The translations under genes were made by a program, and so were the position numbers. Positions 7,329 to 16,282 of a stretch of DNA of 24,908 bases are shown here, in pieces; the first letter of the stretch is position 1; the number at the start of each line of letters is the position of its first letter. The notes under the pieces were generated by a model. That model made no database searches and had not been told where the DNA came from. It saw nothing but the letters and a program-made list of their open reading frames with translations. The stretch comes from Prevotella sp. UBA4330 (GTDB lineage Bacteria; Bacteroidota; Bacteroidia; Bacteroidales; Bacteroidaceae): assembly GCA_002394385.1 (NCBI GenBank), contig DGTS01000003.1:1-24908 (forward strand), in the 5' to 3' direction.

Positions 7329-7749
7329 AACTTGAAACTTTGAACTTGGAACTTTAAACTTGGAACTTGGAACTTGGAACTTGGAACTTTGAACTTGGAA
7401 CTTTAAACTTTAAACTTGGAACTTTGCGCTCGGCTTTCTTGCGTCCCTTCGGTAGCAAGCGCCACCCTTTGGGATGTCGAGCGGCCGCTTTCACCGCTCG
7501 GCTATGCCGCTTATATGAGCGAAGCGAGTCTTAAGAAAGGCGTTGGCCGACTGAAAGAACTTGGAACTTGGAACTTGGAACTTGGAACTTTAAACTTGAA
7601 ACTTTGAACTTGAAACTTTGAACTTTGAACTCTAAACTTTAAACTCTAAACTTTAAACTCTAAACTTAGAAACTTAGAAACTTAAAAACTTAGAAACTTA
7701 GAAACTTAGAAACTTTAAACTCCAAACTCCAAACTCTAAACTCTAAACT
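7329..7749. repeat. Degenerate heptamer array (AACTTxx), two blocks
   Basis: Block one (7329-7426) has 14 exact 7-bp steps of AACTT followed by GG, TG, TA or GA. Block two (7558-7749) continues with AACTTGG, AACTTTA, AACTTGA, AACTTTG, then AACTCTA variants, an 8-bp stretch (AAACTTAG) near 7663-7705, and AACTCCA/AACTCTA to within 3 bp of the tamL stop codon at 7752. The two blocks are parted by a GC-rich insert at 7427-7557. An inverted array of the same family lies at 16501-16570. Together with the octamers this accounts for almost all of the 640-bp gap at 7112-7751. Confidence 0.9.
7427..7557. other. GC-rich segment inside the heptamer array
   Basis: About 131 bp that interrupts the heptamers. 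Near its ends are CTTTCTT (left) and AAGAAAG (right), a short inverted repeat, and inside are palindromic stretches such as CGGCTATGCCG. No credible gene is present. It could be a small non-autonomous element inserted into the array, or older sequence around which the repeats grew on both sides. Confidence 0.4.
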
Positions 7750-7751
7750 AT

Positions 7752-10124
7752 TTAGAATGGATAGCCTACGGCAAAGTTTATCGTTTGCAGTTCGCTGAAC
7801 TTGCGCATGTTGAAGTAACCGCGGTGACCGGTGTCGTATGGCGCATGGAGGGCGAAACCCCAGTCGATGCGCAGCACGAGGAACTCGAGGTCGTAGCGCA
7901 GACCGAAGCCAGTGCCGAGTGCAAGGTCTTTAGGCAGACGGCTGAGTTTGAACTTGCTATCCTCTGAATAGAAGTCTCCTACGTTCCACACGTTTCCGGC
8001 ATCGAGGAACAACGCTCCGCCGAGACTTCCCACGATATTGAAGCGGAACTCAAGATTGGCGAGGAACTTCAGGTCGCCCGTCTGCAAGAGATACCTGTAA
8101 TTGTCGGTCTCGGGCATTACGCGTCCCGGTCCGAGGCTGCGCACCGAGAAGGCGCGTATGCTGTTGGCTCCTCCCACGAAGAACTGCTCGCTGAAAGGAC
8201 TGAAGGAACTGTTGCCGAAATTCCATATTATACCGGCATTGAGGTGAGCCACGAGCGAGTTCTTCTCGCTTATCTGCCAGCGTTTCACGAAGTCGGTGTT
8301 CAGTTTGAGGAACTGTGCGTAGGGGTTCTTGAAGAGTTGCTTGCCCTCCTCGTTCCACTTCTTCCCGGCAGCCATAAAGCCGAGTGAGAGCAGGTTGCCT
8401 GCCTCGCTGATGGTTGTCTCCCATGCTATGGGGTTGCGTGTGCCGGCAGGGCTGGAGTAGGAGTAGGTGTACGACATCTTGGTGATGAACTGGTCCTCGA
8501 GTGCCTTCATGAGATAGGGTGTCTCGACGAAGATGGAGTCGAAGAGGTCGGTGGTGTGGTTCTTGAACTGATAGACCACGCTGATGGGGGTGAAGACATG
8601 TGTGGAGGTGGCTGAGGGCTGCCAGCGGTAGGTCAGTTCGCCTGATGCTGTGTGCATGCGGAAATAGTTGGAGCGGCTCTCCACGTCGAATCCCAACTTG
8701 AGGGTGGTTGTCGGTGTGGAGAAGAACTGCCGGCGCTTTAGATTGCGGCGCTGGCGTCGCGCCCTGATGGCCTTGCGCTGGCTGTTGAGGAAGTTGAATG
8801 GCGTGACGATGCGCGGGAACTTCAGCGAGGCATCTATACCGACGTTATAGGTTTCGAGTTTCTCGTTGGCGAAGATTCGCTTGGTGCCCACACGCCACTC
8901 GTAGGAGCCGTGGAGGTTGACGTCGAAAGTCTCGCCGCCGCGGAAGGTGTTGCGCTTGGTAAGACCGAGCACCAGTTCGGGACCCATGCGTCCTGTGGTG
9001 CGCCCCTTGAGGTTTGTCTCGATGTAGAAGTCGTATTTCTTGTCGAAGACACATGTGATGTTCATGTCGAGCGTGTCGCACTCGGGGGTGTTGTCGCGCG
9101 GTGTGAAACGGAAATTCACCGAACTGTAGAGGCCCGAGGAGAGGATGTTGTTCTCTGTCTCCATGAGGTCGTCGTAGCAGAACAACTGTCCGGAGCGCAA
9201 CTTGACGTCACGCATCAGCACGCCAGGGCGCAACGGCGGGCGTTTGCCACTGAAGCGCAACGTGAAACTGCGTCGCGTGATGGAGTCGGTGGGACGGTCG
9301 CCCATTGACTTGCGGAAGTCAACAACACGGCGGCCGATGTACCATTTATGGTTTGCCTGCTCGGGGATGCCCTCTGCAAGTTGGAAACGCAGTTGCACCT
9401 TGCCGGGCACCATGAGTGTGTCGGCAAGATAAGAGGCGTATGAGGGTTGGTAGTAGTAGTAACCGTTGTTGCGGAACAGTTGGGTGATGCGGTTGCGCTC
9501 GGCATCGAGGGCTGCAACGCTGAAGGGGTCGCCACGATGTATCAGCGCCTGGTCGAGAGTCTCGCGTATCAGCGAGTCGCCCACGGCGGGAAAGCCAATG
9601 TAGGCTATAGAGTCGAGCGTGAAGAGGTGGTTCAGTTGCACGTCATACCTCACCTTTGCCTTCTTGGGGTTGCGCTGCGTCAGTTCTTCATAATCTACCT
9701 TGCCGTGAAAGTATCCATGATTGCGCAGCACGCTCTGGGCTACGGTGGCATGGAGGGCAGGATTGACGTTGCTCATCAGCACCGGTGTCTTGCCGAAGGC
9801 ACTGGTCATCCACTTGCCAAATCCCGTCTTCGACTGCGAGAAGGCGTTCCACACCCACAGTCCGATGGGGAATGGCGAGCGTATGCGGGAACTGCCGAAG
9901 AGTGCTCCGTTAGGCTCTGCAGCCAGCGCGGCCTCCACCTCCTCCTGCGTCGCGGTGAAGTGGTCGCCAGGCTCGTAGTTGCTGTATTTCACCTTGTCGA
10001 TGCCGACATACAACTGTTCGTCTTCTGGCAGCGCGCTCGTGGTGGAGCATGCCGCAAGGAGAGCAGCACTGCAGAGTGTCAGTGCCCATGCCAGCATATG
10101 GTATATTCTATTCGTTCTTCTCAT
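7752..10124 (-). CDS. tamL: TamL, lipoprotein TamA-like Omp85 outer-membrane protein
   Basis: A 790-residue outer-membrane protein of the Omp85 superfamily. The N-terminus is a lipoprotein signal with lipobox LAAC, so C26 should be lipidated; this distinguishes Bacteroidota TamL from proteobacterial TamA. Residues about 35-350 hold POTRA-like segments, and about 380-790 a 16-strand-type beta barrel that ends in a terminal phenylalanine (GYPF). The motif GGANSIRAF, with R657, corresponds to the conserved (V/I)RGF loop-6 motif that locks into the barrel. It follows tamB on the same strand, separated by 310 bp of repeats with no clear promoter of its own, so it is probably read from tamB or from a weak internal promoter. 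With TamB it is expected to serve outer-membrane protein or lipid homeostasis. Full length and intact. Confidence 0.88.
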   Translation of the reverse strand: MRRTNRIYHMLAWALTLCSAALLAACSTTSALPEDEQLYVGIDKVKYSNYEPGDHFTATQEEVEAALAAEPNGALFGSSRIRSPFPIGLWVWNAFSQSKTGFGKWMTSAFGKTPVLMSNVNPALHATVAQSVLRNHGYFHGKVDYEELTQRNPKKAKVRYDVQLNHLFTLDSIAYIGFPAVGDSLIRETLDQALIHRGDPFSVAALDAERNRITQLFRNNGYYYYQPSYASYLADTLMVPGKVQLRFQLAEGIPEQANHKWYIGRRVVDFRKSMGDRPTDSITRRSFTLRFSGKRPPLRPGVLMRDVKLRSGQLFCYDDLMETENNILSSGLYSSVNFRFTPRDNTPECDTLDMNITCVFDKKYDFYIETNLKGRTTGRMGPELVLGLTKRNTFRGGETFDVNLHGSYEWRVGTKRIFANEKLETYNVGIDASLKFPRIVTPFNFLNSQRKAIRARRQRRNLKRRQFFSTPTTTLKLGFDVESRSNYFRMHTASGELTYRWQPSATSTHVFTPISVVYQFKNHTTDLFDSIFVETPYLMKALEDQFITKMSYTYSYSSPAGTRNPIAWETTISEAGNLLSLGFMAAGKKWNEEGKQLFKNPYAQFLKLNTDFVKRWQISEKNSLVAHLNAGIIWNFGNSSFSPFSEQFFVGGANSIRAFSVRSLGPGRVMPETDNYRYLLQTGDLKFLANLEFRFNIVGSLGGALFLDAGNVWNVGDFYSEDSKFKLSRLPKDLALGTGFGLRYDLEFLVLRIDWGFALHAPYDTGHRGYFNMRKFSELQTINFAVGYPF

Positions 10125-10158
10125 TTGCAGTGTTGTTGAGTTTCATTCGACCTTTTCA

Positions 10159-10271
10159 TTGTCTCGGCATAACTATTGCAAGCAATATTCTGCTCTCGCC
10201 ACTCCATCGGTTCCTTGTCTCGGCATAACTATTGCAAGCAATGTTCTGCTCTCGCCACTCCATCGGTTCTT
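10159..10271. repeat. 56-bp tandem duplication upstream of tamL
   Basis: A unit beginning GTCTCGGCATAACTATTGC is present twice, at 10161 and 10217, with a period of 56 bp and only one or two differences (for example CAATATTC against CAATGTTC). Each copy has ATTGC-AA-GCAAT, a short inverted repeat that could be an operator half-site pair. The duplication lies 35 bp upstream of the tamL start codon. Confidence 0.85.
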
Positions 10272-10419
10272 GGCTCACACGGAGGTAAGCCCCTACATTG
10301 AGTGTGTTAGTGTGTTGTCTGCACTCCTGAACTCCTACACTCCTGAACTCCTTTGCGGGCTCACACGGAGGTAAGCCCCTACAAACTCTTAACTCCACGG
10401 GCTCACACGGAGGTGAGCC
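10272..10419. repeat. Three GGCTCAC hairpin repeats between tamB and tamL
   Basis: GGCTCAC-ACGGAG-GT(A/G)AGCC occurs at 10272-10291, 10358-10377 and 10400-10419. The last copy is a perfect 7-bp hairpin; the first two have one mismatch (GTAAGCC). Between the first two lies a shorter repeat, ACTCCTGAACTCCTACACTCC. With the 56-bp duplication these fill nearly the whole 310-bp gap; no gene and no TAnnTTTG box on the minus strand is seen in it. Confidence 0.85.
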
Positions 10420-10434
10420 TCGGCATGGCCCAAA

Positions 10435-13400
10435 CTATTTTGGACTCTGCTCCCGGCTTGTCGAGACGTTTGTTCGTTCCTCTACAGTCGCAGCGGGTGT
10501 TCCCTCCTGCCTTGTGGTGTCTCTTGGCGTATGCGTGCGGTTGAAGTTGACGGTGTTGTCGTCAACATTCTTGAAGCGGAACAGGTCGGTGAAGTGGTCC
10601 ACCTTGCGCCTCCAGATGAAGCCCGCGCCATACTCGCTGTTCTCTCCCTCGAGCCAGTCGTAGGCATCGTGGCTGTAGAAGAGTTTCAGGTATTTGTTTG
10701 AGGTCTGGCTCAGGCGGTATTCGAGCATCACGTTGTCGAAGAATGCCTGGTCGCGGCCAGACACGTTAGAGCCAGTGGAAATGGTTCCGCCCACGACAAC
10801 GCGCAGACGATTGTTCCAGAACCGCTTGGCAAAGCGGAAACTATAGTCGGTGTGCATGCCTCCCGTAGCGTCGAAGGCATTGTCAAGACCGAAACTGAAG
10901 TCGAGTGTGCGCAGCGCGTTGCCCGCAATGTTGTTTATCTCGCTCTGCAGGAACGAACTGAGCGCATTGTTCATAGACATCTCGGCGTTGTTGTTGCCCG
11001 AGACATACATGCCCGTGGTGAGCATCGCCACAGCCAGTTTGCCCCGCTCCTCCTCGCTCATGGTGTTCAGTTCGTTCTGCACGGTCATGTCCGACGGTGC
11101 CGAGATGATGAACCGCAGCCCCATCTTCTGCAGCGTGTTGCTGACAACCACACCGCAGTCGAAATCGACACTACGGCTCTGCTCGCCCGTAGCGACACTC
11201 GACTTGGTGCGCTCTGTGGCAGTGATGTTGAGCCGCGGATTCATCGGGTCGCCCGTGAACTCTATGTAACTGCCGTCCTGTATGGTGAACGTCTTGAGCG
11301 GAATGATAGGCATGGAGTATTTCATCTCGCCGTTGTTCAGCGTGTATTTCCCCCTGATGCGGAAGTTGTCGGCTGGTGTGTATTGCAGTCGCAGGGTGCC
11401 CTCGCCCATCAAATCGACATAGTTGGAATGGTCTGGCTTGAGGTAGCATACTATTCTGGCGGCACGGTCAACGTTGACGGTCAGGTTCATGTCGAATCCC
11501 ATGCCCTCCGGCTGCCTAACCACCACCTGCGTGGTGTCGGTGAAGTCGGTGAAGCGCACCAGTTCTTCCATTTGGTAATCGGTGGTGAGTGGCGAGTCGC
11601 GCAGTATGTACGACATGTCGGTGGTGCCCAGCACATCCATTCGTCCACGCAGGCGCAGATAGTCGAGAGTGCCGCGCAGGACACCCCTCAGATTGACATA
11701 CGCCTTGCCGTAAGCCTCGCTGCGCCGCTGCTCCTTAGAGTCGATGAGCAGGAAGTCTTGTGCTGACAGCCGTATATTGAGGTTTATGTTGTCGAGGTCG
11801 GCAAAGTTGACGTCGCCGTTTATCCTCATCGGGTGGTCGTTGGTTGAGTATAGGTTGAAGTCCTTGAACTGAATCAGGCTGCCCTTCACCTGTATCGGCG
11901 TGGTGTCGAAGCGCATGCGCATGCCGTAGGGTTCGCTCACGAGGTATGCGTTGTTCAGTGTCAGAGTGCCATCGACATGTGGCTTGCTCAGTTGCCCGCG
12001 CATGTCGAGGTCGCCGTTGGCTGTTCCCTCGAAGCCCACTATCTGGTCGGGGATTAGTCCGTTGAGCACCTTCATCGGCATTTGGTCCATGCTGAGTTTC
12101 GCGTCGAGGTATCCGTTGCCCTCCGAGCGGTAGGTTCCCACCACCGTTGCCACCTCCTGCTCGTCGCTGTAGATGATGGCATCAACGTAATGCGAGCCGT
12201 CGTCCTTTGGCATATACACAAACTCGGTGCCCAGATTGCCCATGTGGCTGCCCTCGTAGGTCATGTCTTTCACGCTCATCGTAGAGCCCACGGTGATGTC
12301 GTCGGGTGTCTGAATGAAGTGATAGTCGCCATCGAGCGTTCCCGACATTCGCGGCATATATGGTATCACCGCCACGATGTCCTCTATCTTCAACTTGTTG
12401 AGCGAGAGTGTGAGGTCTTGCAGGGCATCGGTGTTGCTGTCGTCAGAATACACCTGAACGTCAACGCCGTCGTCGCTCCGCATTCTCAACTGCGCCGAGA
12501 CGCGCTTGTCGTCGCCCAGGAAGACGTAGTTGTCCTTGTTGATGTTGAATTTCTTATATCCTATAATAGGGTCGTCGGTGAGCAGCCTCATCCTGATGCC
12601 GTTGTCCTCCATCTCGGCCACCGCTCCGAGACGCACGCCCAGCACGTCTTTCTGGTCGTAGTATCTCAGGTTGAGCGTGGCTCCCTTCTCTTGCAGATAG
12701 CCGTTGAAGAGGGTGTTGAATACGTATTGCGGATTCTTCTGGTTGTTGCGCACCTGTCCGTTGAACCTCAACTGCGTGTCGTCAGAATAGAGCGTGAGGC
12801 GCACGGTGTCCAGTTGAATGCTGTCGGCGAGCAGTTTATGCACCACCACATCACCGTTGAGACCATTCTCTGGCGACGAGGTGAGGTCCATCCTGGCGGC
12901 ATCGAAAGAGTAGCCGTAGCGTTGCAGCACACGGCTCACAAAGTTGTCGCTGCCCGAATTGAGTTTGATGCGTGCCGTGGGCAGCAGTTCGCGCAGCCCC
13001 ATCTGGTCAATCTTACGTGCCTTGATGTCGTCCTTCGTCTTCGCCATCAGTTTGTCCATCTGCTTCAGCAGCACCTTGTAGCCGCCGCGGGCATCCATAT
13101 CGATGTAGAAGTCGCCGTTGCTTGCCACGAGGTGGGTGGTGTCGCGGCGCGTCAGCAGGTCGATGTTGACGTCGTCGGGGAAATAGCCCTTGTCGCCCTC
13201 CTGCACCACGAGGTCGCTCACCGTGCCCACCACACGATAATACTCGTTCTTGTCGGTGGCAATGTCGAGGTGGGTGCAGAACGATGCCGACAGCGGCGAG
13301 TCTGAGAGTTTCAGTTTATAGAAGTCGATGTGTGTGAGGTCGGCGCCAATGGTTGCTTTCACCTGCTTGCCTCCAAGCAGAGCATCCAGATTGATGTTTC

Positions 13401-15120
13401 CCTTTATCAGAGGGTTGTTGCTCTTCACGTTGGCAATGCCATGACCGTTAGCCACTCTCACCGTGCCGCCCATGCCGCTGAGGTCGTAGCCGCCATAGGC
13501 AAACTGCTTGATGTCAACATCGGCATCAATGCGCGTCCTGGGCGAATAGATGTCGGTGCCGTTGCCCTTCAGTTTCACCTTGCCGCTGAATGTGCCAAGG
13601 TCTTGCTTGGGCAGGAAGTGGTCCAGATTGAGGTTGTTGGCGACGAGGTCGGCATTGTAGGTCATTGCCCCTGCGGTGTTTATGTCGGCAGTGCCGGCAA
13701 GCGTTCCCTTGCCCTCTGTGGCACTGAACTTAGCGCGGTAACGGTCGCCGTCGATGCCGAAGTTGCCCTTGATGCCAATGCCTCGCGGTATGTTCACGCC
13801 GTCCATGGTGCCCTTGGGCAGTGCAGCGGTCAGGAAGTCGAGGTTATAGGCTGTGGCGTTGGCATCGAAATTGGCGCGCAGGTTGTCTAAGTCGTCAAGA
13901 TTTTCAATGGTTCCGCGCCCGTTAACGTGGAATGCGGTGGGCAGGTCGGCCACAAGTCCAGTAAGTTCGGCATGCCTCATGTTGCCCGACAGTACGGTGT
14001 TCACCTTCAGCGGCTGTGCCGGCCACTTGGCTTTCATCGCCGCCGGCATGTCCACAAACTGCGAAAGGTCTTGCTTGCCCACATAACCGTCAGCGGTGAG
14101 GTGCATCTTTCCGGGCACCGTCTCGCTGAAGGTGTTCTGGTCCATCACGAAACGCGCCTTCAGTTTCGACTCAGATGTCTCAAGGTCAGCATCGGGAAGG
14201 TAAATCTTCTTGGCGTCCATCGAGAAGTGGGAGGTGAAGTTGCGCACGTCGATGCCGCTCTTCTCGCGGAACGACGACTTGCGTATGGCAACGTCTATCT
14301 TTGGCATGCAAAGGTCGAAAGAGTCGGCTTCGAGAGTCACATCGCTGAGTGCCAGGTGGCTGAAATCGACTCCACTTGAAGGCGGGTCGTAGTTATAGTC
14401 GAGGTTGAAGCCCCCACCCTTCCACTTCAAGTTGCCCACCTTGATGTGCGTCCGGTAGAAGTCCATATAGTAGTTCGTGGCAACAGCATCGTCCATCGCC
14501 ACCTTCACAGACATCGTGTCGCCAGGCATGTGCACCGCCACACGACTGCGCTCGAACTTCACCTTGTCGGCATTCACCTTCCAGCGGTTGTCGCTCGCCG
14601 CGGTGTCTTCGGGCACGGTGTCGGCCAGTTCGATGTTGATATTGCCGCCGGCGAGCATCGCACTGTCCACGCGAATGGTCTTCTTCGAGAGGTCTATGCC
14701 GTGACTCTCAAGGTTGAGTTGCTCGAAATTGCCGCTGATACGTGTGGTATGTATTAGTCCGTCGGTGTTTATCTTCACGTCGCTGAAGCGCAGCGCATCA
14801 ATCTCCACACGCTTCTTCAGCAGCGGCAGCAACTTGACGTCAACCACAAGTTCGCGGGCGTCGGCTATGGTGTCGCGCAGGTTGGGTATCGAGTCGTTGG
14901 GTTTCTCGATGTGAAGTCCCTTCAGGCTTAGGTCAAGAGGAAAACTAAGCCCCACGTGCTCTATCTTGATGTCCATGCCGGTCTGCTCGGAAGCATACTC
15001 AGCAACCTTTCCCGCAGCCCAGTTCTGGAACGGAGGGAAATAGAGAAGACCAACCAGTGCCGCTACCGCCAGCACCAGAGCAAGCAACGAAATGCCTAAC
15101 CACTTGAGGAACTTCTTCAT
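10435..15120 (-). CDS. tamB: TamB, translocation and assembly module / AsmA-like protein
   Basis: A 1561-residue inner-membrane-anchored periplasmic protein. A single N-terminal membrane helix (about 7-28) is followed by FQNWAAGKVAEYASEQTG, an AsmA-like start, then about 1400 residues of repeating beta-strand sequence expected to form a long hydrophobic groove, and a C-terminal TamB (DUF490) domain from about 1050 on that includes the RGKYTLNNGEM type of strand repeat. The C-terminus is a low-complexity, Thr-rich tail ending SREQSPK. AsmA/TamB proteins bridge the two membranes and are implicated in phospholipid transport; TamB partners the Omp85 protein encoded next (tamL). Length fits Bacteroidota TamB (about 1450-1700). 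It is one intact frame. Confidence 0.92.
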   Translation of the reverse strand: MKKFLKWLGISLLALVLAVAALVGLLYFPPFQNWAAGKVAEYASEQTGMDIKIEHVGLSFPLDLSLKGLHIEKPNDSIPNLRDTIADARELVVDVKLLPLLKKRVEIDALRFSDVKINTDGLIHTTRISGNFEQLNLESHGIDLSKKTIRVDSAMLAGGNINIELADTVPEDTAASDNRWKVNADKVKFERSRVAVHMPGDTMSVKVAMDDAVATNYYMDFYRTHIKVGNLKWKGGGFNLDYNYDPPSSGVDFSHLALSDVTLEADSFDLCMPKIDVAIRKSSFREKSGIDVRNFTSHFSMDAKKIYLPDADLETSESKLKARFVMDQNTFSETVPGKMHLTADGYVGKQDLSQFVDMPAAMKAKWPAQPLKVNTVLSGNMRHAELTGLVADLPTAFHVNGRGTIENLDDLDNLRANFDANATAYNLDFLTAALPKGTMDGVNIPRGIGIKGNFGIDGDRYRAKFSATEGKGTLAGTADINTAGAMTYNADLVANNLNLDHFLPKQDLGTFSGKVKLKGNGTDIYSPRTRIDADVDIKQFAYGGYDLSGMGGTVRVANGHGIANVKSNNPLIKGNINLDALLGGKQVKATIGADLTHIDFYKLKLSDSPLSASFCTHLDIATDKNEYYRVVGTVSDLVVQEGDKGYFPDDVNIDLLTRRDTTHLVASNGDFYIDMDARGGYKVLLKQMDKLMAKTKDDIKARKIDQMGLRELLPTARIKLNSGSDNFVSRVLQRYGYSFDAARMDLTSSPENGLNGDVVVHKLLADSIQLDTVRLTLYSDDTQLRFNGQVRNNQKNPQYVFNTLFNGYLQEKGATLNLRYYDQKDVLGVRLGAVAEMEDNGIRMRLLTDDPIIGYKKFNINKDNYVFLGDDKRVSAQLRMRSDDGVDVQVYSDDSNTDALQDLTLSLNKLKIEDIVAVIPYMPRMSGTLDGDYHFIQTPDDITVGSTMSVKDMTYEGSHMGNLGTEFVYMPKDDGSHYVDAIIYSDEQEVATVVGTYRSEGNGYLDAKLSMDQMPMKVLNGLIPDQIVGFEGTANGDLDMRGQLSKPHVDGTLTLNNAYLVSEPYGMRMRFDTTPIQVKGSLIQFKDFNLYSTNDHPMRINGDVNFADLDNINLNIRLSAQDFLLIDSKEQRRSEAYGKAYVNLRGVLRGTLDYLRLRGRMDVLGTTDMSYILRDSPLTTDYQMEELVRFTDFTDTTQVVVRQPEGMGFDMNLTVNVDRAARIVCYLKPDHSNYVDLMGEGTLRLQYTPADNFRIRGKYTLNNGEMKYSMPIIPLKTFTIQDGSYIEFTGDPMNPRLNITATERTKSSVATGEQSRSVDFDCGVVVSNTLQKMGLRFIISAPSDMTVQNELNTMSEEERGKLAVAMLTTGMYVSGNNNAEMSMNNALSSFLQSEINNIAGNALRTLDFSFGLDNAFDATGGMHTDYSFRFAKRFWNNRLRVVVGGTISTGSNVSGRDQAFFDNVMLEYRLSQTSNKYLKLFYSHDAYDWLEGENSEYGAGFIWRRKVDHFTDLFRFKNVDDNTVNFNRTHTPRDTTRQEGTPAATVEERTNVSTSREQSPK

Positions 15121-15143
15121 CTCTGTAAGTCATACTGCATCAC

Positions 15144-15166
15144 GTTGCCGCGCAACTTGCGGCAAC
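15144..15166 (-). promoter_or_regulatory. Hairpin in the tamB leader
   Basis: GTTGCCGC (15144-15151) and GCGGCAAC (15159-15166) form a perfect 8-bp stem with a 7-base loop, 24 bp upstream of the tamB start. It has no T-run. As part of the 5' leader it could affect translation or mRNA stability; nothing identifies it as a known riboswitch. Confidence 0.4.
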
Positions 15167-15314
15167 ATACATGCACTAAAAACGACTGCAAATTAATAAA
15201 AAATAATCGAGATAAACGAATAAAAGCACGAAAAAGTGGCTCATAAGCATGCTTTTTCGGCACAAGAAACATGCAGTGAGAATGCCTCCTGTTTGCTCTT
15301 GCATCACGACTGAT

Positions 15315-15425
15315 ATCAAACGGCTGAACAATGTTAATAACTTTGTTGAACAAAGTTAATAAGATTGTCTAACAAAGTTAATAAGATTGTTGAACAAAGT
15401 TATTAACTTTGTTACCCCATTTGAC
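15315..15425. repeat. Mirrored AACAAAGTT repeat element upstream of tamB
   Basis: Two 39-bp arms, 15315-15353 (read on the minus strand) and 15387-15425 (plus strand), share 32 of 39 bases: each reads TTGTT(C/G)AACAAAGTTA, then TTAAC(A/T)TTGTT. Between them AACAAAGTTAATAAG is tandemly repeated with a 22-bp period (15349 and 15371). AACAAAGTTATTAACTTTGTT at 15393-15413 is a perfect palindrome. The element carries TAnnTTTG-like -7 boxes (TAACTTTG) on both strands (plus 15338-15345 and 15404-15411; minus 15351-15358, 15373-15380, 15395-15402), but no -33 at the right distance. It explains the middle of the 362-bp gap 15121-15482; I see no gene in the rest. Confidence 0.75.
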
Positions 15426-15482
15426 GCTTCTTGCGAAGTGATTGATAATCAATGGTTTAACGAAAGGGCATTTTTCACCGCC

Positions 15483-16154
15483 TCAAAGACCGGCGAAACT
15501 CTGCCAAAGGGGGTCGTCAGGCAGCGGCGCATCGAGCGAGATGAGTTGCCGCGAGACGGGATGGACGAACTCGATGTGGCGCGCCAGCAGCGAGATGCTG
15601 CCGTCGGGATTGCTGCGGCGGGCACCATATTTCAGGTCGCCCTTTATCGGACAGCCGATGGCAGCGAGTTGGCAGCGTATCTGGTGATGGCGGCCCGTGA
15701 GCAGATTCACCTCAACGAGGGTGTAACGGTCGGATGCCCCGATGACACGATAGCGCAGGATGGCTTTCTTGGCGGCATACTCCTCGTGGTCGAGGGCATA
15801 ACTCTTGTTCTGCTGCTCGTTGCGGTATATCCAGTGGACCAGTTCGCCCTCGTCATCCTTAGGGCGGTTCTGCACAATAGCCCAGTAGGTCTTGTGCACC
15901 TCGCCATTGGCAAACATCTTATTGAGTCGCGCCAGCGCTTTTGATGTCCGCGCGAAGACAACGAGCCCCGAGACAGGACGATCCAGACGATGCGCCACAC
16001 CGAGGAACACCGCCCCGGGCTTGGCATACGCCTCCTTGATGTACTGCTTCACCTTCTCTGACAGCGGCTGGTCGCCAGTCTTGTCGGCCTGCACTATCTC
16101 TCCGCTCTCCTTGCTCACCACAATCACATGATTGTCCTCATATATTACCTGCAT
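15483..16154 (-). CDS. RluA-family pseudouridine synthase
   Basis: A 223-residue protein of the RluA family, which converts specific uridines in rRNA or tRNA to pseudouridine. The signature HRLDRPVSG is at 55-63, with D58 the catalytic aspartate. Further family features are KTYWAIV and LLTGRHHQIR, the latter lining the active site. No S4 domain is present, so it is a short RluA type. I start it at the ATG at 16154 (MQVIYEDNHV); the frame is open a little further up but only to a TTG, and family members begin at this point. The exact RNA target cannot be told from sequence. The neighbouring GC-rich palindromes lie upstream of it. Confidence 0.9.
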   Translation of the reverse strand: MQVIYEDNHVIVVSKESGEIVQADKTGDQPLSEKVKQYIKEAYAKPGAVFLGVAHRLDRPVSGLVVFARTSKALARLNKMFANGEVHKTYWAIVQNRPKDDEGELVHWIYRNEQQNKSYALDHEEYAAKKAILRYRVIGASDRYTLVEVNLLTGRHHQIRCQLAAIGCPIKGDLKYGARRSNPDGSISLLARHIEFVHPVSRQLISLDAPLPDDPLWQSFAGL

Positions 16155-16282
16155 ACGCTTCGCTATTATAAAAAGCAATTATAAATAATTCAAGTTTAGG
16201 AAGTTATGAACACACTGAATTTACTTTGTAGTTGGTTAACATACTTCAATAAATTTCAATAAATTATATGTCCTATCGCCAA

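Noticed and set aside
7329..7749. Phase-variable repeat in a coding region
   Set aside because: The heptamers are intergenic and lie after the tamL stop, so changes in number would not alter a reading frame.
9447..10139. 230-codon plus-strand frame opposite the start of tamL
   Set aside because: It is a mirror of the tamL signal and POTRA region, with no promoter or family motifs.
12082..13305. 407-codon open frame on the plus strand opposite tamB
   Set aside because: It is antisense to a well-supported 1561-residue gene, rich in His, Val and Arg as expected from the complement of a biased codon pattern, and has no recognisable domain.
16155..16178. Longer N-terminus for the pseudouridine synthase
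   Set aside because: The upstream start is TTG; the ATG at 16154 gives the usual family start MQVIYEDNH.
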